Part shown: positions 8,042 through 14,872 of the stretch, piece after piece | Numbering within the stretch: position 1 is the first letter of the stretch | Layout: each line of letters opens with the position of its first letter | Made by a program: the position numbers and the translations under genes | Assembly: GCA_023389195.1 (NCBI GenBank) | Contig: JAEWET010000045.1 | Span: 1-64,000, forward strand | Origin: Aliihoeflea sp023389195 | GTDB taxonomy: Bacteria; Pseudomonadota; Alphaproteobacteria; Rhizobiales; Rhizobiaceae | Length of the DNA: 64,000 nucleotides | Direction of reading: 5' to 3' | The notes under the pieces: model-generated | The model's database searches: none | Seen by the model: the letters and a program-made list of their open reading frames with translations, nothing else | Told to the model about the DNA's origin: nothing

Positions 8042-9004
8042 TCAGGGCTGCGTCGAACCGGTCGTCACGTCTGCGCCGGCAGCCGGCGGCGTCTGCGCCG
8101 GGGCGGCCGGCTGTTCCGCCTGCGTCCGGCCCATCGGGTTGCCAAAGAAGCGGAAGAACTGCGAATCGGGCGACAGGACCATTGTCGTCGCATCGCCGTT
8201 CAGCGCCGCCGTATAGGCAGCCATCGAGCGATAGAACTCGAAGAATTCCGGATCGCGCGTGAAGGCGTCGGCGAAGATGCCGTTCCGTTCGGCCTCGCCC
8301 TCGCCTCGCAGGATCTCCGATTCGCGGCGCGCATCGGCGACGATCTCGACGACCTCGCGATCGGCGCGGGCGCGGATGCGCTGGGCCGCTTCACGACCGC
8401 GGGCGCGCAGGCGCTCGGCCTCGGCAAGGCGCTCGGCCTTCATGCGCTCGTAGGTCTGCTGGGAAACCTCGGCGGTGAGGTCGGTCCGGCGGATACGCAC
8501 GTCGGTGATCTCGAGACCGAGCGAGGTCGCATCGGGCCGAAGCTGGTCGCGAACTTCGCGCATCATCGAGGACCGCTCTTCCGACAGGGCGGCCTCGAAG
8601 CCGCGCAGACCGTAGACCCGGCGCAGCGAGGCGTCGAGACGGGTGCGAAGACGCTGTTCGGCCAGCGGAACGCTGCCCGACACGGCCTGACGGAACCGCC
8701 GCGGATCGGCGATGCGATAGGCGATGAAGGCGTCGACCTCGTAGAAGCGGCCGCCCGAGACTTGGACGCGGATATCGTCCAGATCGAAGCGCATCACGCG
8801 ATCCTCGATCATCTGGACGCTGTCCGCCTCGGCGAAGCCGAAGGGCAGCTTGAAGTAGAGACCCGGCTCGGTCTTCACATCGACGATCTCGCCGAAGCGC
8901 AGCACGATCGCCTGCTGGCGTTCGTTGACCACGAAGAAGGAGGAGTAGGCCAGGATCAGGAGCGCCAGAAGGACGATGGCGATGACGGGAAGACGGTTGG
9001 CCAT
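8042..9004 (-). CDS. hflC: FtsH protease modulator HflC
   Basis: 320-residue SPFH/band-7 membrane protein. One N-terminal transmembrane helix (about 5-22) precedes the band-7 domain, which contains VNERQQAIVLRFGE and YFKLPF. A charged helical region with RAEADREVVEI-type repeats leads to a Pro/Ala-rich tail. With HflK it forms a large cage around the FtsH protease and limits access of membrane substrates. Its ATG shares one base with the hflK stop, indicating translational coupling. Confidence 0.95.
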   Translation of the reverse strand: MANRLPVIAIVLLALLILAYSSFFVVNERQQAIVLRFGEIVDVKTEPGLYFKLPFGFAEADSVQMIEDRVMRFDLDDIRVQVSGGRFYEVDAFIAYRIADPRRFRQAVSGSVPLAEQRLRTRLDASLRRVYGLRGFEAALSEERSSMMREVRDQLRPDATSLGLEITDVRIRRTDLTAEVSQQTYERMKAERLAEAERLRARGREAAQRIRARADREVVEIVADARRESEILRGEGEAERNGIFADAFTRDPEFFEFYRSMAAYTAALNGDATTMVLSPDSQFFRFFGNPMGRTQAEQPAAPAQTPPAAGADVTTGSTQP

Positions 9005-10134
9005 CAGTTGGTCCCTCCCTGGGTCGAGGCGGTGTTCGATGCGTTGCGTCGCGCGTCGAGTTCGGGCAGCGGCAGATAGGGAACGACGCCCTGTCCGCCA
9101 TTGGTGCCCTGCTCCACGATCACCTTGTTGGAGGTGCGCAGGACATTTTCCATCGTTTCGAGGAACAGGCGCTGGCGGGTGACGTCGGGCGCCTTGGCAT
9201 ATTCGTCATAGACCGAAACGAAGCGCTGCGCCTCGCCTCGCGCTTCCTGGACGACGCGGTTGCGATAGGCGGCGGCTTCTTCGCGGATCTGCGCGGCCTC
9301 GCCTCGTGCGGCACCGAGCTGCTGGTTCGAATACTGGTTGGATTCCTCGACGAAGCGATCCTCGTCCTGCTCGGCGCGCTGCACCTCTTCGAACGCGTCG
9401 GCGACTTCGCGCGGCGGCGCGGCATCCTCGATCGAGATCGCGTTGATGGCAATCCCGGCGCCGTAATCGGTGACCGAATTGTCCATGATTTCGCGGACTT
9501 CCTCGGCGATGCCCTGGCGGTTGTCGCGGAAGATGTCCTGCGCCGGACGACGGCCGACGACTTCGCGCATCGCGCTTTCGGCGACCTGGCGCAGCATGTC
9601 GTCGGGCGAAGCGACGTTGAACATGTAGGCGCGCGGATCGGAGACCTGGTAGGCGACGGAGAACTTGACGTCGACGATGTTCTGGTCGCCCGACAGCATC
9701 AGGCCCGTCGAGGTGCCGCTGCGCGGCTCACCGATCTGGATCAGCTTTTCGGCGACATTGGCGGTCTCGACGGTCTCGACCGGCCACCAGTGGAAATGCA
9801 GCCCCGGCTCGGAAATCTCGTCCTTGGGCTTGCCGAAGCGCAGCTCGACGGCGAGTTCGTCCGGCTGGACCGTGTAGATGGACTGGAAGAGCCAGAACGC
9901 GGCGAGCGCCAGGGCGCCGAAGCCGAACAGCGCCGCATTCGAGCCGCCACCGCTCGGCAGCGCCTGCTTCAGGCGATCCTGTCCGCGACGGATGATGTCT
10001 TCGAGATCGGGCGGCGAGCCCTGCGGTCCGCTCGGGCCGCGCGGCCCCTGCCCCCAGGGGCCGTTGCCGCCGCCATTGCCGCCGCCACCTCCCCATGGGC
10101 CGCCGCTGCCGCCACTTTGATTGTTCCAGGGCAT
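9004..10134 (-). CDS. hflK: FtsH protease modulator HflK
   Basis: 376-residue partner of HflC. A Gly/Asn/Pro-rich cytoplasmic tail (1-42) precedes one transmembrane helix (about 67-86) and a band-7/SPFH domain containing YTVQPDELAVELRFG. A long alpha-helical region rich in Glu and Arg follows (about 250-330). The ATG at 10134 is preceded by AGAGGAAG at a suitable distance. It is the first gene of the hflK-hflC unit and has a heat-shock-like promoter about 70-100 bp upstream. Confidence 0.95.
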   Translation of the reverse strand: MPWNNQSGGSGGPWGGGGGNGGGNGPWGQGPRGPSGPQGSPPDLEDIIRRGQDRLKQALPSGGGSNAALFGFGALALAAFWLFQSIYTVQPDELAVELRFGKPKDEISEPGLHFHWWPVETVETANVAEKLIQIGEPRSGTSTGLMLSGDQNIVDVKFSVAYQVSDPRAYMFNVASPDDMLRQVAESAMREVVGRRPAQDIFRDNRQGIAEEVREIMDNSVTDYGAGIAINAISIEDAAPPREVADAFEEVQRAEQDEDRFVEESNQYSNQQLGAARGEAAQIREEAAAYRNRVVQEARGEAQRFVSVYDEYAKAPDVTRQRLFLETMENVLRTSNKVIVEQGTNGGQGVVPYLPLPELDARRNASNTASTQGGTN

Positions 10135-10160
10135 GAACTTCCTCTTGGTCCGGAATTGTC

Positions 10161-10206
10161 AACGTTGCGGCGGAACCTCCGACGCTAATCAACGTTACAA
10201 AACGTT
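10161..10206. promoter_or_regulatory. Three phased AACGTT palindromes upstream of hflK
   Basis: The palindromic hexamer AACGTT occurs at 10161-10166, 10191-10196 and 10201-10206, i.e. at spacings of exactly 30 and 10 bp, so all three lie on the same DNA face. The cluster spans the predicted -10 region and the start of the 5' UTR of hflK. This fits a repressor or other operator, but the binding protein is unknown. Confidence 0.45.
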
Positions 10207-10233
10207 ATAGGGGTGCAATGTGGCCGTTTCAAC
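10205..10233 (-). promoter_or_regulatory. Sigma-32 (RpoH)-like promoter for hflK-hflC
   Basis: On the minus strand GTTGAAA (plus 10227-10233) is followed after 13 nt by CCCCTATAA (plus 10205-10213). The enterobacterial RpoH consensus is CTTGAAA, 11-16 nt, CCCCATNT, so both boxes and the spacing match closely. Start of transcription is predicted about 60 nt before the hflK ATG. Confidence 0.6.
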
Positions 10234-10256
10234 GCAAACCGGCCACCGATCGTCCG

Positions 10257-10790
10257 TCAGCGGCCGTTGGTCGCGCTCTTTCGTGAATAGATGACGTATT
10301 CGCTCGCATGACTGTCACGCTCTCCGGCAGGCACGCGCTCCGCCGTGCCCCGCCTCCACGCTGCCTCGTCGATGCGCGGAAAGAACGTATCGCCGTCGAT
10401 CGCCGCCAGAATGTGCGTGACGTGCAGCATGTCGGCGCGCGCCATGGCCTCGCCGAATATCTGTCCGCCGCCGATCACGCAGATTTCATCGGGCGCCTCA
10501 CTGGCTGCGATCACCAGCGCCTCGTCGAGCGACCGGGCGACGACCGCGCCTTCGTCGGCAAAGTCCTCCTGCCGCGTGATGACGATGTTCGTTCTGCCCG
10601 GAAGCGGGCGCTTCGGAAAACTCTCCCAGGTCTTGCGACCCATCACGATCGGCTTGCCCAGCGTCAGCGCCTTGAACCGCTTCAGATCCGTCGACAACCG
10701 CCACGGCAGGTCACCGTCGCGCCCGATCACGCCGTTCTCGGCAATGGCGACCACGAGGCTGACCGGGATATGCGCAGGCTCCGTCATCAC
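10257..10790 (-). CDS. folA: Dihydrofolate reductase
   Basis: 177-residue NADPH-dependent enzyme that regenerates tetrahydrofolate, the cofactor oxidised by the adjacent thymidylate synthase. Family landmarks are VVAIAENGVIGRDGDLPW (12-30), the catalytic acid Asp35, MGRKTWESF (50-58) and CVIGGGQIF near 118. Its ATG overlaps the thyA stop by 4 bp (ATGA), so it is translationally coupled to thyA. About 120 bp separate it from hflK, which lies downstream on the same strand. Confidence 0.96.
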   Translation of the reverse strand: MMTEPAHIPVSLVVAIAENGVIGRDGDLPWRLSTDLKRFKALTLGKPIVMGRKTWESFPKRPLPGRTNIVITRQEDFADEGAVVARSLDEALVIAASEAPDEICVIGGGQIFGEAMARADMLHVTHILAAIDGDTFFPRIDEAAWRRGTAERVPAGERDSHASEYVIYSRKSATNGR

Positions 10791-11581
10791 ACCGCGATCG
10801 GCGCCTTGATGGATGGCTCGGCGACATAGCCCTCGAGCGCGAAATCCTCGAAGCGGAAATCATAGAGGCTGCGCACTGCCGGATTGAGCTTCATCACCGG
10901 AAGCGAGTGCGGCTGGCGCTGAAGCTGCGCGCGCGCCTGCTCGAAATGGTTCGAGTAAAGATGCGCGTCGCCGAGCGTATGCACGAAATCGCCTGCCTTC
11001 AGCCCCGTCACCTGCGCGATCATCATCGTCAACAGCGCATAGGAAGCGATGTTGAACGGCACGCCGAGGAAGATGTCTGCCGAGCGCTGGTAGAGCTGGC
11101 ACGACAGCCGGCCGTTGGCGACGTGGAACTGGAACAGGCAGTGGCAGGGCGGCAGCGCCATCTGGTCGACCTCGGCCGGGTTCCAGGCCGAGACGATCAG
11201 CCGGCGCGAATTCGGATTGGTTTTGATCTCCGAAATCAGGTTTTCGATCTGGTCGATCGACCCGCCATCCGGCTTCGGCCAGGAGCGCCACTGCTTGCCG
11301 TAGACGGGGCCAAGCTCGCCGTTCTCATCCGCCCACTCGTCCCAGATCGTCACGCCATTTTCGTTCAGGTAGCGCACGTTCGTGTCGCCGGCGACGAACC
11401 AGAGCAGTTCGTGGATGATCGATTTCAGGTGCAGCTTCTTGGTCGTGAGGACCGGAAAGCCCTCTTCGAGATTGAACCGCATCTGGTAGCCGAAAACGCC
11501 GCGCGTGCCGGTGCCCGTGCGGTCGCCCCGGTCGACGCCGTTGTCGAGGACGTGCTGGAGAAGATCGAGATATTGCCGCAT
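10787..11581 (-). CDS. thyA: Thymidylate synthase
   Basis: Converts dUMP to dTMP using methylene-tetrahydrofolate. It has 264 residues, the same length as the E. coli enzyme, and the catalytic cysteine is at the same number: Cys146 in PPCHC. Other conserved parts are RTGTGTRGVFG (21-31), WRSWP near 98 and the C-terminal IKAPIAV. It is first of the thyA-folA pair, with folA overlapping by 4 bp. Confidence 0.97.
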   Translation of the reverse strand: MRQYLDLLQHVLDNGVDRGDRTGTGTRGVFGYQMRFNLEEGFPVLTTKKLHLKSIIHELLWFVAGDTNVRYLNENGVTIWDEWADENGELGPVYGKQWRSWPKPDGGSIDQIENLISEIKTNPNSRRLIVSAWNPAEVDQMALPPCHCLFQFHVANGRLSCQLYQRSADIFLGVPFNIASYALLTMMIAQVTGLKAGDFVHTLGDAHLYSNHFEQARAQLQRQPHSLPVMKLNPAVRSLYDFRFEDFALEGYVAEPSIKAPIAV

Positions 11582-11650
11582 GCATCACCGCCTTGAAGTC
11601 GCCCACCCTATCGCAATGCGCGATTCGCGACACCTGCCAATCGCCGCTTT

Positions 11651-11962
11651 TCACAAGGCATCGAGCCGTCCGAGCTGCTTGGCGACCAGATAGTAGAACG
11701 TCACCCGCTTGCGCTCATTGTCCGCGCCCATCGCGAGGTCGGCCATTTCGATGGCGAGGTCGGCGCGCTCGCGGTCGGTGCAGCCGAGCTTCCTGCCGCA
11801 CCACTTCTCGCGCAGCCTGGCCGCGTGCTTGGCATCGAGCGCCTTGATATGCAGCGATTGCGGGTTCCTGAGCGCCACGCCCAGATGCTTGACGATCCGC
11901 TCGATCGCCTCCGCGTCGGCCGTCGGATCGTAGCGGCGGACGTCGGCAAGATGGTCGTCCAT
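11651..11962 (-). CDS. DUF2853 family protein
   Basis: 103-residue protein resembling the DUF2853 family (MDDHLADVRRYDP start, VKHLGVAL, REKWCGRKLG, KRVTFYYLVAKQLGRL end). The family has a small all-helical fold and no established function. The start chosen is the ATG at 11962; the frame stays open to 12025 but the extra residues are not family-like. No signal peptide or membrane segment is seen. It is upstream of thyA on the same strand, about 70 bp away, and divergent from crcB. Confidence 0.8.
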   Translation of the reverse strand: MDDHLADVRRYDPTADAEAIERIVKHLGVALRNPQSLHIKALDAKHAARLREKWCGRKLGCTDRERADLAIEMADLAMGADNERKRVTFYYLVAKQLGRLDAL

Positions 11963-12060
11963 CGACCCGTCTCCCTGACCATCGCCCCCCGCTGCTTGGT
12001 TGGCTTCACAAAGCGCGGCTGTCAAGATAACCCAAAGGGAGGTGGGGCAAGGATCGAAAC

Positions 12061-12432
12061 ATGGTCGATGCGATGAGTCTGGCGCTCGTGGCCGCGGGCG
12101 GAGCGGCCGGGGGCGTCGCGCGCGTCACCGTCGCGGGCTTCATCGCGCGGCGGTACGGCCCCGATTTTCCGTGGGGCACGCTCGTGGTCAACGCCACCGG
12201 CGCCTTCCTGATCGGGGTCGCGGCCGGACACTTTACCCCCTCGCCCGACCTGCGGATCTGGCAGCTCGCCATCATCGGTTTCCTCGGCAGCTACACCACC
12301 GTCTCGTCCTTCTCCCTTCAAACCCTGTCGCTCGTCCACGCTGGAAAACCCGGCCGCGCGGCCGCCAATGTCGCGCTCTCCCTCCTCATCGGCATAGCCG
12401 CCGCCGCGCTCGGCTTCTGGCTCGCCGCATGA
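12061..12432 (+). CDS. crcB: Fluoride exporter CrcB/Fluc, first subunit
   Basis: 123-residue four-helix membrane protein of the Fluc fluoride-channel family. Landmarks: GGVARVTVAGF near 18-30, VNATGAFLIGVAAG near 43-56 (with the conserved Asn), and GFLGSYTTVSSFS near 77-89 (the Na+/fluoride-binding break in helix 3). It is followed by a second crcB with a 4-bp overlap; paired paralogues of this kind form heterodimeric channels. No fluoride riboswitch was recognised in the 98 bp upstream. Confidence 0.93.
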   Translation: MVDAMSLALVAAGGAAGGVARVTVAGFIARRYGPDFPWGTLVVNATGAFLIGVAAGHFTPSPDLRIWQLAIIGFLGSYTTVSSFSLQTLSLVHAGKPGRAAANVALSLLIGIAAAALGFWLAA

Positions 12433-12812
12433 ACGCACGTCTGCTCTTTGCGGTCGCCAGCGGCGCCGCGCTCGGCTCGCTCGCGCGCTATCTCGTCTCG
12501 GTCGCGGCCTTGGCCATGCTCGGCGCGCACTTCCCGGCCGGAACGCTGGCTGCAAATGTCGCCGGCTCCTTCCTCATCGCGCTCTTGGCCCGGCGCGAGG
12601 CGGCCGGCGCGCTCGGCCCGACCGCGAGCGCCTTCTGGCTCGCCGGCTTTTGCGGCGGCTTCACCACCTTTTCGATATTCAGCCTCGAGACGCTGATTTT
12701 CATCCAGGACGGCCGGCACGCGATGGCCGCGATCTACGTCGCCGCCTCGCTCGTCCTGTGGCTCGGCGGCGCTGCGCTGGGCTGGCGGATGGGCGCGCCG
12801 CGCAAGCCATGA
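12429..12812 (+). CDS. crcB: Fluoride exporter CrcB/Fluc, second subunit
   Basis: 127 residues, start ATG at 12429 overlapping the previous stop (ATGA). It has the same landmarks in a diverged copy: GSLARYLVS, NVAGSFLIALLA and GFCGGFTTFSIFS, across four hydrophobic segments. It is the likely heterodimer partner of the preceding gene. Open frame runs far upstream of this ATG but only as an overlap with the first crcB. Confidence 0.92.
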   Translation: MNARLLFAVASGAALGSLARYLVSVAALAMLGAHFPAGTLAANVAGSFLIALLARREAAGALGPTASAFWLAGFCGGFTTFSIFSLETLIFIQDGRHAMAAIYVAASLVLWLGGAALGWRMGAPRKP

Positions 12813-12849
12813 TCCGTCTTGCAAACCGGGCCGCAAGCGCCTATCTCTG

Positions 12850-13190
12850 AAGTGCCGTCGCAAGGCGGCTATGGTGCTAAACCGACTGTGCAATAGATGG
12901 ACCGGACGCGGTTTCGAAACCGCCACCTCCACCAGGAACCCGCCCGCGCGACAAGTCTGTCGGACGGGCTGCTGATGGGGGTGAAATGGGATCGACGGAC
13001 GTTGAAAGACAGCACGCTGTACCCGGCATTGTACCACCGTCATCGGGCTACAATAGTAGTTGCAAACGACAACTATGCGGAAGCACGTCTCGCCGCTTAA
13101 TGCGGTGCGATAGCTTCAAATCAAGTCCTATGGGTTCGCACCTTTAGGCGGGGTTCGGAGGTACCTGGCAACAGAAACCTCCACTTCTCT
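12850..13190 (+). ncRNA. ssrA: tmRNA, circularly permuted two-piece form
   Basis: Rescues stalled ribosomes and tags the nascent protein for proteolysis. The acceptor piece comes first, with T-arm GGTTTCGAAACC near 12910-12921, the 3' strand CACCTCC (12924-12930) and ACCA (12931-12934). After a spacer of about 42 nt the coding piece starts with GGGGGTG (12977-12983), which pairs with CACCTCC over 7 bp including a G-U at the third pair, the alanine identity signal. The resume codon is GCA at 13062 and the tag reads ANDNYAEARLAA, stop at 13098-13100. This order (acceptor before coding) is the permuted alphaproteobacterial form, processed into two chains. The outer ends at about 12850 and 13190 are estimates. 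Confidence 0.94.
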
Positions 13191-13220
13191 CCCTCCATTC
13201 CCGCTCTCCCTCCATTCCCG
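13187..13220 (+). repeat. Perfect 17-bp tandem duplication after ssrA
   Basis: The unit CTCTCCCTCCATTCCCG occurs twice head to tail (13187-13203 and 13204-13220). It lies between the end of the tmRNA and the next start codon, in a pyrimidine-rich stretch. It may be a replication-slippage product with no function. Confidence 0.8.
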
Positions 13221-13278
13221 CCCGATTGTCGCTGCGCGCCCCGCGCAGATGATTCTCATTGCCATGAAACGAGGACAG

Positions 13279-13836
13279 ATGACTGAAACGAATCGCTTTT
13301 TCGCCTTCACGGGCGGACCGGGAACGGGCAAGTCGACGCTGATCGCGGCACTCGCGGCAGAAGGCCTCGCCGCGATGCCCGAGGCCGGGCGGTCGATCAT
13401 AAGGGCGCGGCAGGCGGTCGGTGCATCGCCGCGCGGCGACGATCCGCTCTTCTTCGCCGAACTGATGCTCGCCTTCGACATGCGCAATCACGAGGAAGCC
13501 CCGCGCCATGAAGGTCCCGTCCTGTTCGATCGCGGCATTCCCGACCTCGTCGGCTATCTGCGCCTGATGAACCAGCCGGTGCCTGCGCATTTCGTCACCG
13601 CCGCGCTGCGCCTGCGCTACAACCCGATCGTCTTCGTCGCGCCGCACTGGCCGCAGATCTATAGCAACGACGGCGAACGCGACCAGAGCCCGCAGGAAGC
13701 CGCCGCCACGAGCGAGGCCGTCGAGCGCGCCTACCGCGAATTCGGCTACGAAATCGTGCGCCTGCCGCTCGGCACGGTCACCGAGCGTGTGGCCTTCGTC
13801 CGCGAGGTGATCGGCGCTGCCGCGCCGGAATCCTGA
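13279..13836 (+). CDS. AAA_28-type P-loop ATPase
   Basis: 185-residue protein with the P-loop GGPGTGKST at 12-20, an acidic motif VLFDRGIPDLVGY near 87-99, and FVAPHWPQIYSNDGERDQS near 125-143. This pattern matches a predicted ATPase/kinase family (AAA_28, NadR-like P-loop fold) whose substrate is not established. The start ATG at 13279 has GAGGA upstream; the frame opens at 13249 but those 10 residues lack a ribosome site. It sits between ssrA and sspB, with 69 bp to sspB. Confidence 0.75.
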   Translation: MTETNRFFAFTGGPGTGKSTLIAALAAEGLAAMPEAGRSIIRARQAVGASPRGDDPLFFAELMLAFDMRNHEEAPRHEGPVLFDRGIPDLVGYLRLMNQPVPAHFVTAALRLRYNPIVFVAPHWPQIYSNDGERDQSPQEAAATSEAVERAYREFGYEIVRLPLGTVTERVAFVREVIGAAAPES

Positions 13837-13905
13837 ATCCGGTTTACCTCGGCCTGAAGCTTGACTACACCAAGGACGAAACGATTCAGGATGCGCAGGC
13901 AAACA

Positions 13906-14454
13906 ATGGCCGAAGACTTGATCCGCTACGACATCCTCGCGCAAGAGGCGCTTCGCGGCGTCATGCGCAAGGTTCTGTCGGAAGTGGCGAAGACCGGCCT
14001 GCCCGGCAATCACCACTTCTTCATCACCTTTCTGACGCGTGCGCCAGGCGTGCGGATATCGAGCCGCCTGCGTGAGCGCTATCCCGATCAGATGACGATC
14101 GTGGTGCAGTTCCAGTATTGGGACCTGAAAGTGACCGACGCCGGTTTCGAGGTCGGCCTTTCCTTCGCCGACGTGCCGGAAAAACTGGAAATCCCGTTCT
14201 CCGCCGTGCGCGGCTTCTACGATCCGTCGGTCAATTTCGAGCTCGAATTCGACGTGCGCGCGGAAGACGCGCCGGAGATCGAGCCGGAGCCGGTCGCGGA
14301 GATCAAGCCCGTCGCGGCCGCGCCGAAAAAGCCTGCCGCCGTCAAGAAGGCCGAGAAGCTCGAACTGGCCGCGAAGGACGACGAAGCGGGCGAGAAGACC
14401 GGCGACAAGGCAAGCGCCCAGGTCGTCTCCCTCGATTCCTTCCGCAAGAAGTAG
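13906..14454 (+). CDS. sspB: SspB, ClpXP adaptor for ssrA-tagged proteins (alpha type)
   Basis: 182-residue adaptor that binds the tmRNA-encoded tag and the ClpX N-domain to deliver tagged proteins for degradation. The N-terminal substrate-binding domain (about 1-110) starts MAEDLIRYDILAQEAL and includes the NHHFFITFLT and LRERYPDQMTIVVQFQYWDL strands. An acidic and Ala/Lys-rich linker (about 115-165) leads to a short C-terminal module, VVSLDSFRKK, the likely ClpX-contacting tail. Start chosen at 13906, as an upstream ATG at 13861 adds non-conserved residues. Its position about 800 bp after the tag-encoding ssrA places substrate maker and degrader side by side. Confidence 0.92.
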   Translation: MAEDLIRYDILAQEALRGVMRKVLSEVAKTGLPGNHHFFITFLTRAPGVRISSRLRERYPDQMTIVVQFQYWDLKVTDAGFEVGLSFADVPEKLEIPFSAVRGFYDPSVNFELEFDVRAEDAPEIEPEPVAEIKPVAAAPKKPAAVKKAEKLELAAKDDEAGEKTGDKASAQVVSLDSFRKK

Positions 14455-14456
14455 CG

Positions 14457-14645
14457 ATGGGCGAAATCGTCAATCTCCGGCAGGCGCGAAAGCGCCGCAA
14501 GCGGGACGACGACGCCGCCACCGCAGAGGCGAACCGCCTCAAACACGGCCGCACCCTTGCGGAACGCAAGGTTCAGCAGGCCGAGGAAACCGCGCGAGAA
14601 GCCCATCTCGACGCGCATCGCCTGACAACCGAAGCGGACGAATGA
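14457..14645 (+). CDS. DUF4169 family small protein
   Basis: 62-residue, very charged helical protein beginning MGEIVNLRQARKRRKR, the signature of the DUF4169 family. Lys and Arg dominate the first half, with Asp/Glu/Ala helix after. No function is known. It starts 2 bp after the sspB stop and overlaps the next ORF by 4 bp (ATGA), so sspB, this gene and the ribbon-helix-helix gene look like one translationally coupled unit. Confidence 0.8.
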   Translation: MGEIVNLRQARKRRKRDDDAATAEANRLKHGRTLAERKVQQAEETAREAHLDAHRLTTEADE

Positions 14646-14872
14646 GCGGCATCGTCAAGCGCTCGATGTCGATCCGCGGTCATCGCACCAGCATTTCCCT
14701 CGAAGACGCCTTCTTCGAAGAGCTGAACCGGCTGGCGGGCGAAAAAACCATGTCGCTCGCAGCGCTGGTGGCGCAGGTGGACGCGACCCGCGATCGGCGC
14801 ACCAACCTCTCCTCGGCCCTTCGCCTTTTCGTGCTCGATGAACTGAAGCGGCGCGGGATCGCCGATCAGTAG
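14642..14872 (+). CDS. Ribbon-helix-helix domain protein (RHH_4-like)
   Basis: 76 residues. MSIRGHRTSISLEDAFFEEL at 9-28 fits the beta-strand and first helix of a ribbon-helix-helix fold, followed by LNRLAGEKTMSLAALV and RTNLSSALRLFVLDEL helices. The RHH_4-type family is common in alphaproteobacteria; DNA binding is expected from the fold but no target is known. It is the last gene of the sspB unit, and its stop overlaps the stop of the opposing AsmA-like gene by 7 bp. Confidence 0.8.
   Translation: MSGIVKRSMSIRGHRTSISLEDAFFEELNRLAGEKTMSLAALVAQVDATRDRRTNLSSALRLFVLDELKRRGIADQ

Noticed and set aside
5733..9079. Very long open frames antisense to or out of phase with known genes, for example the plus frame across 6431-9079 and the minus frame across 18732-20747
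   Set aside because: High-GC sequence produces long stop-free shadow frames. Their translations are low-complexity Arg/Ala/Asp-rich and they coincide with well-identified genes on the other frame.
11963..12060. Fluoride riboswitch before the crcB pair
   Set aside because: The short 98-bp upstream region lacks the conserved crcB-motif elements I would expect (the GGNGAUGG-type start and pseudoknot partner).
12897..13100. A 67-aa ORF ending in ANDNYAEARLAA
   Set aside because: Only its last 12 codons are translated, as the tmRNA tag; the upstream part is the structured tmRNA and its spacer.
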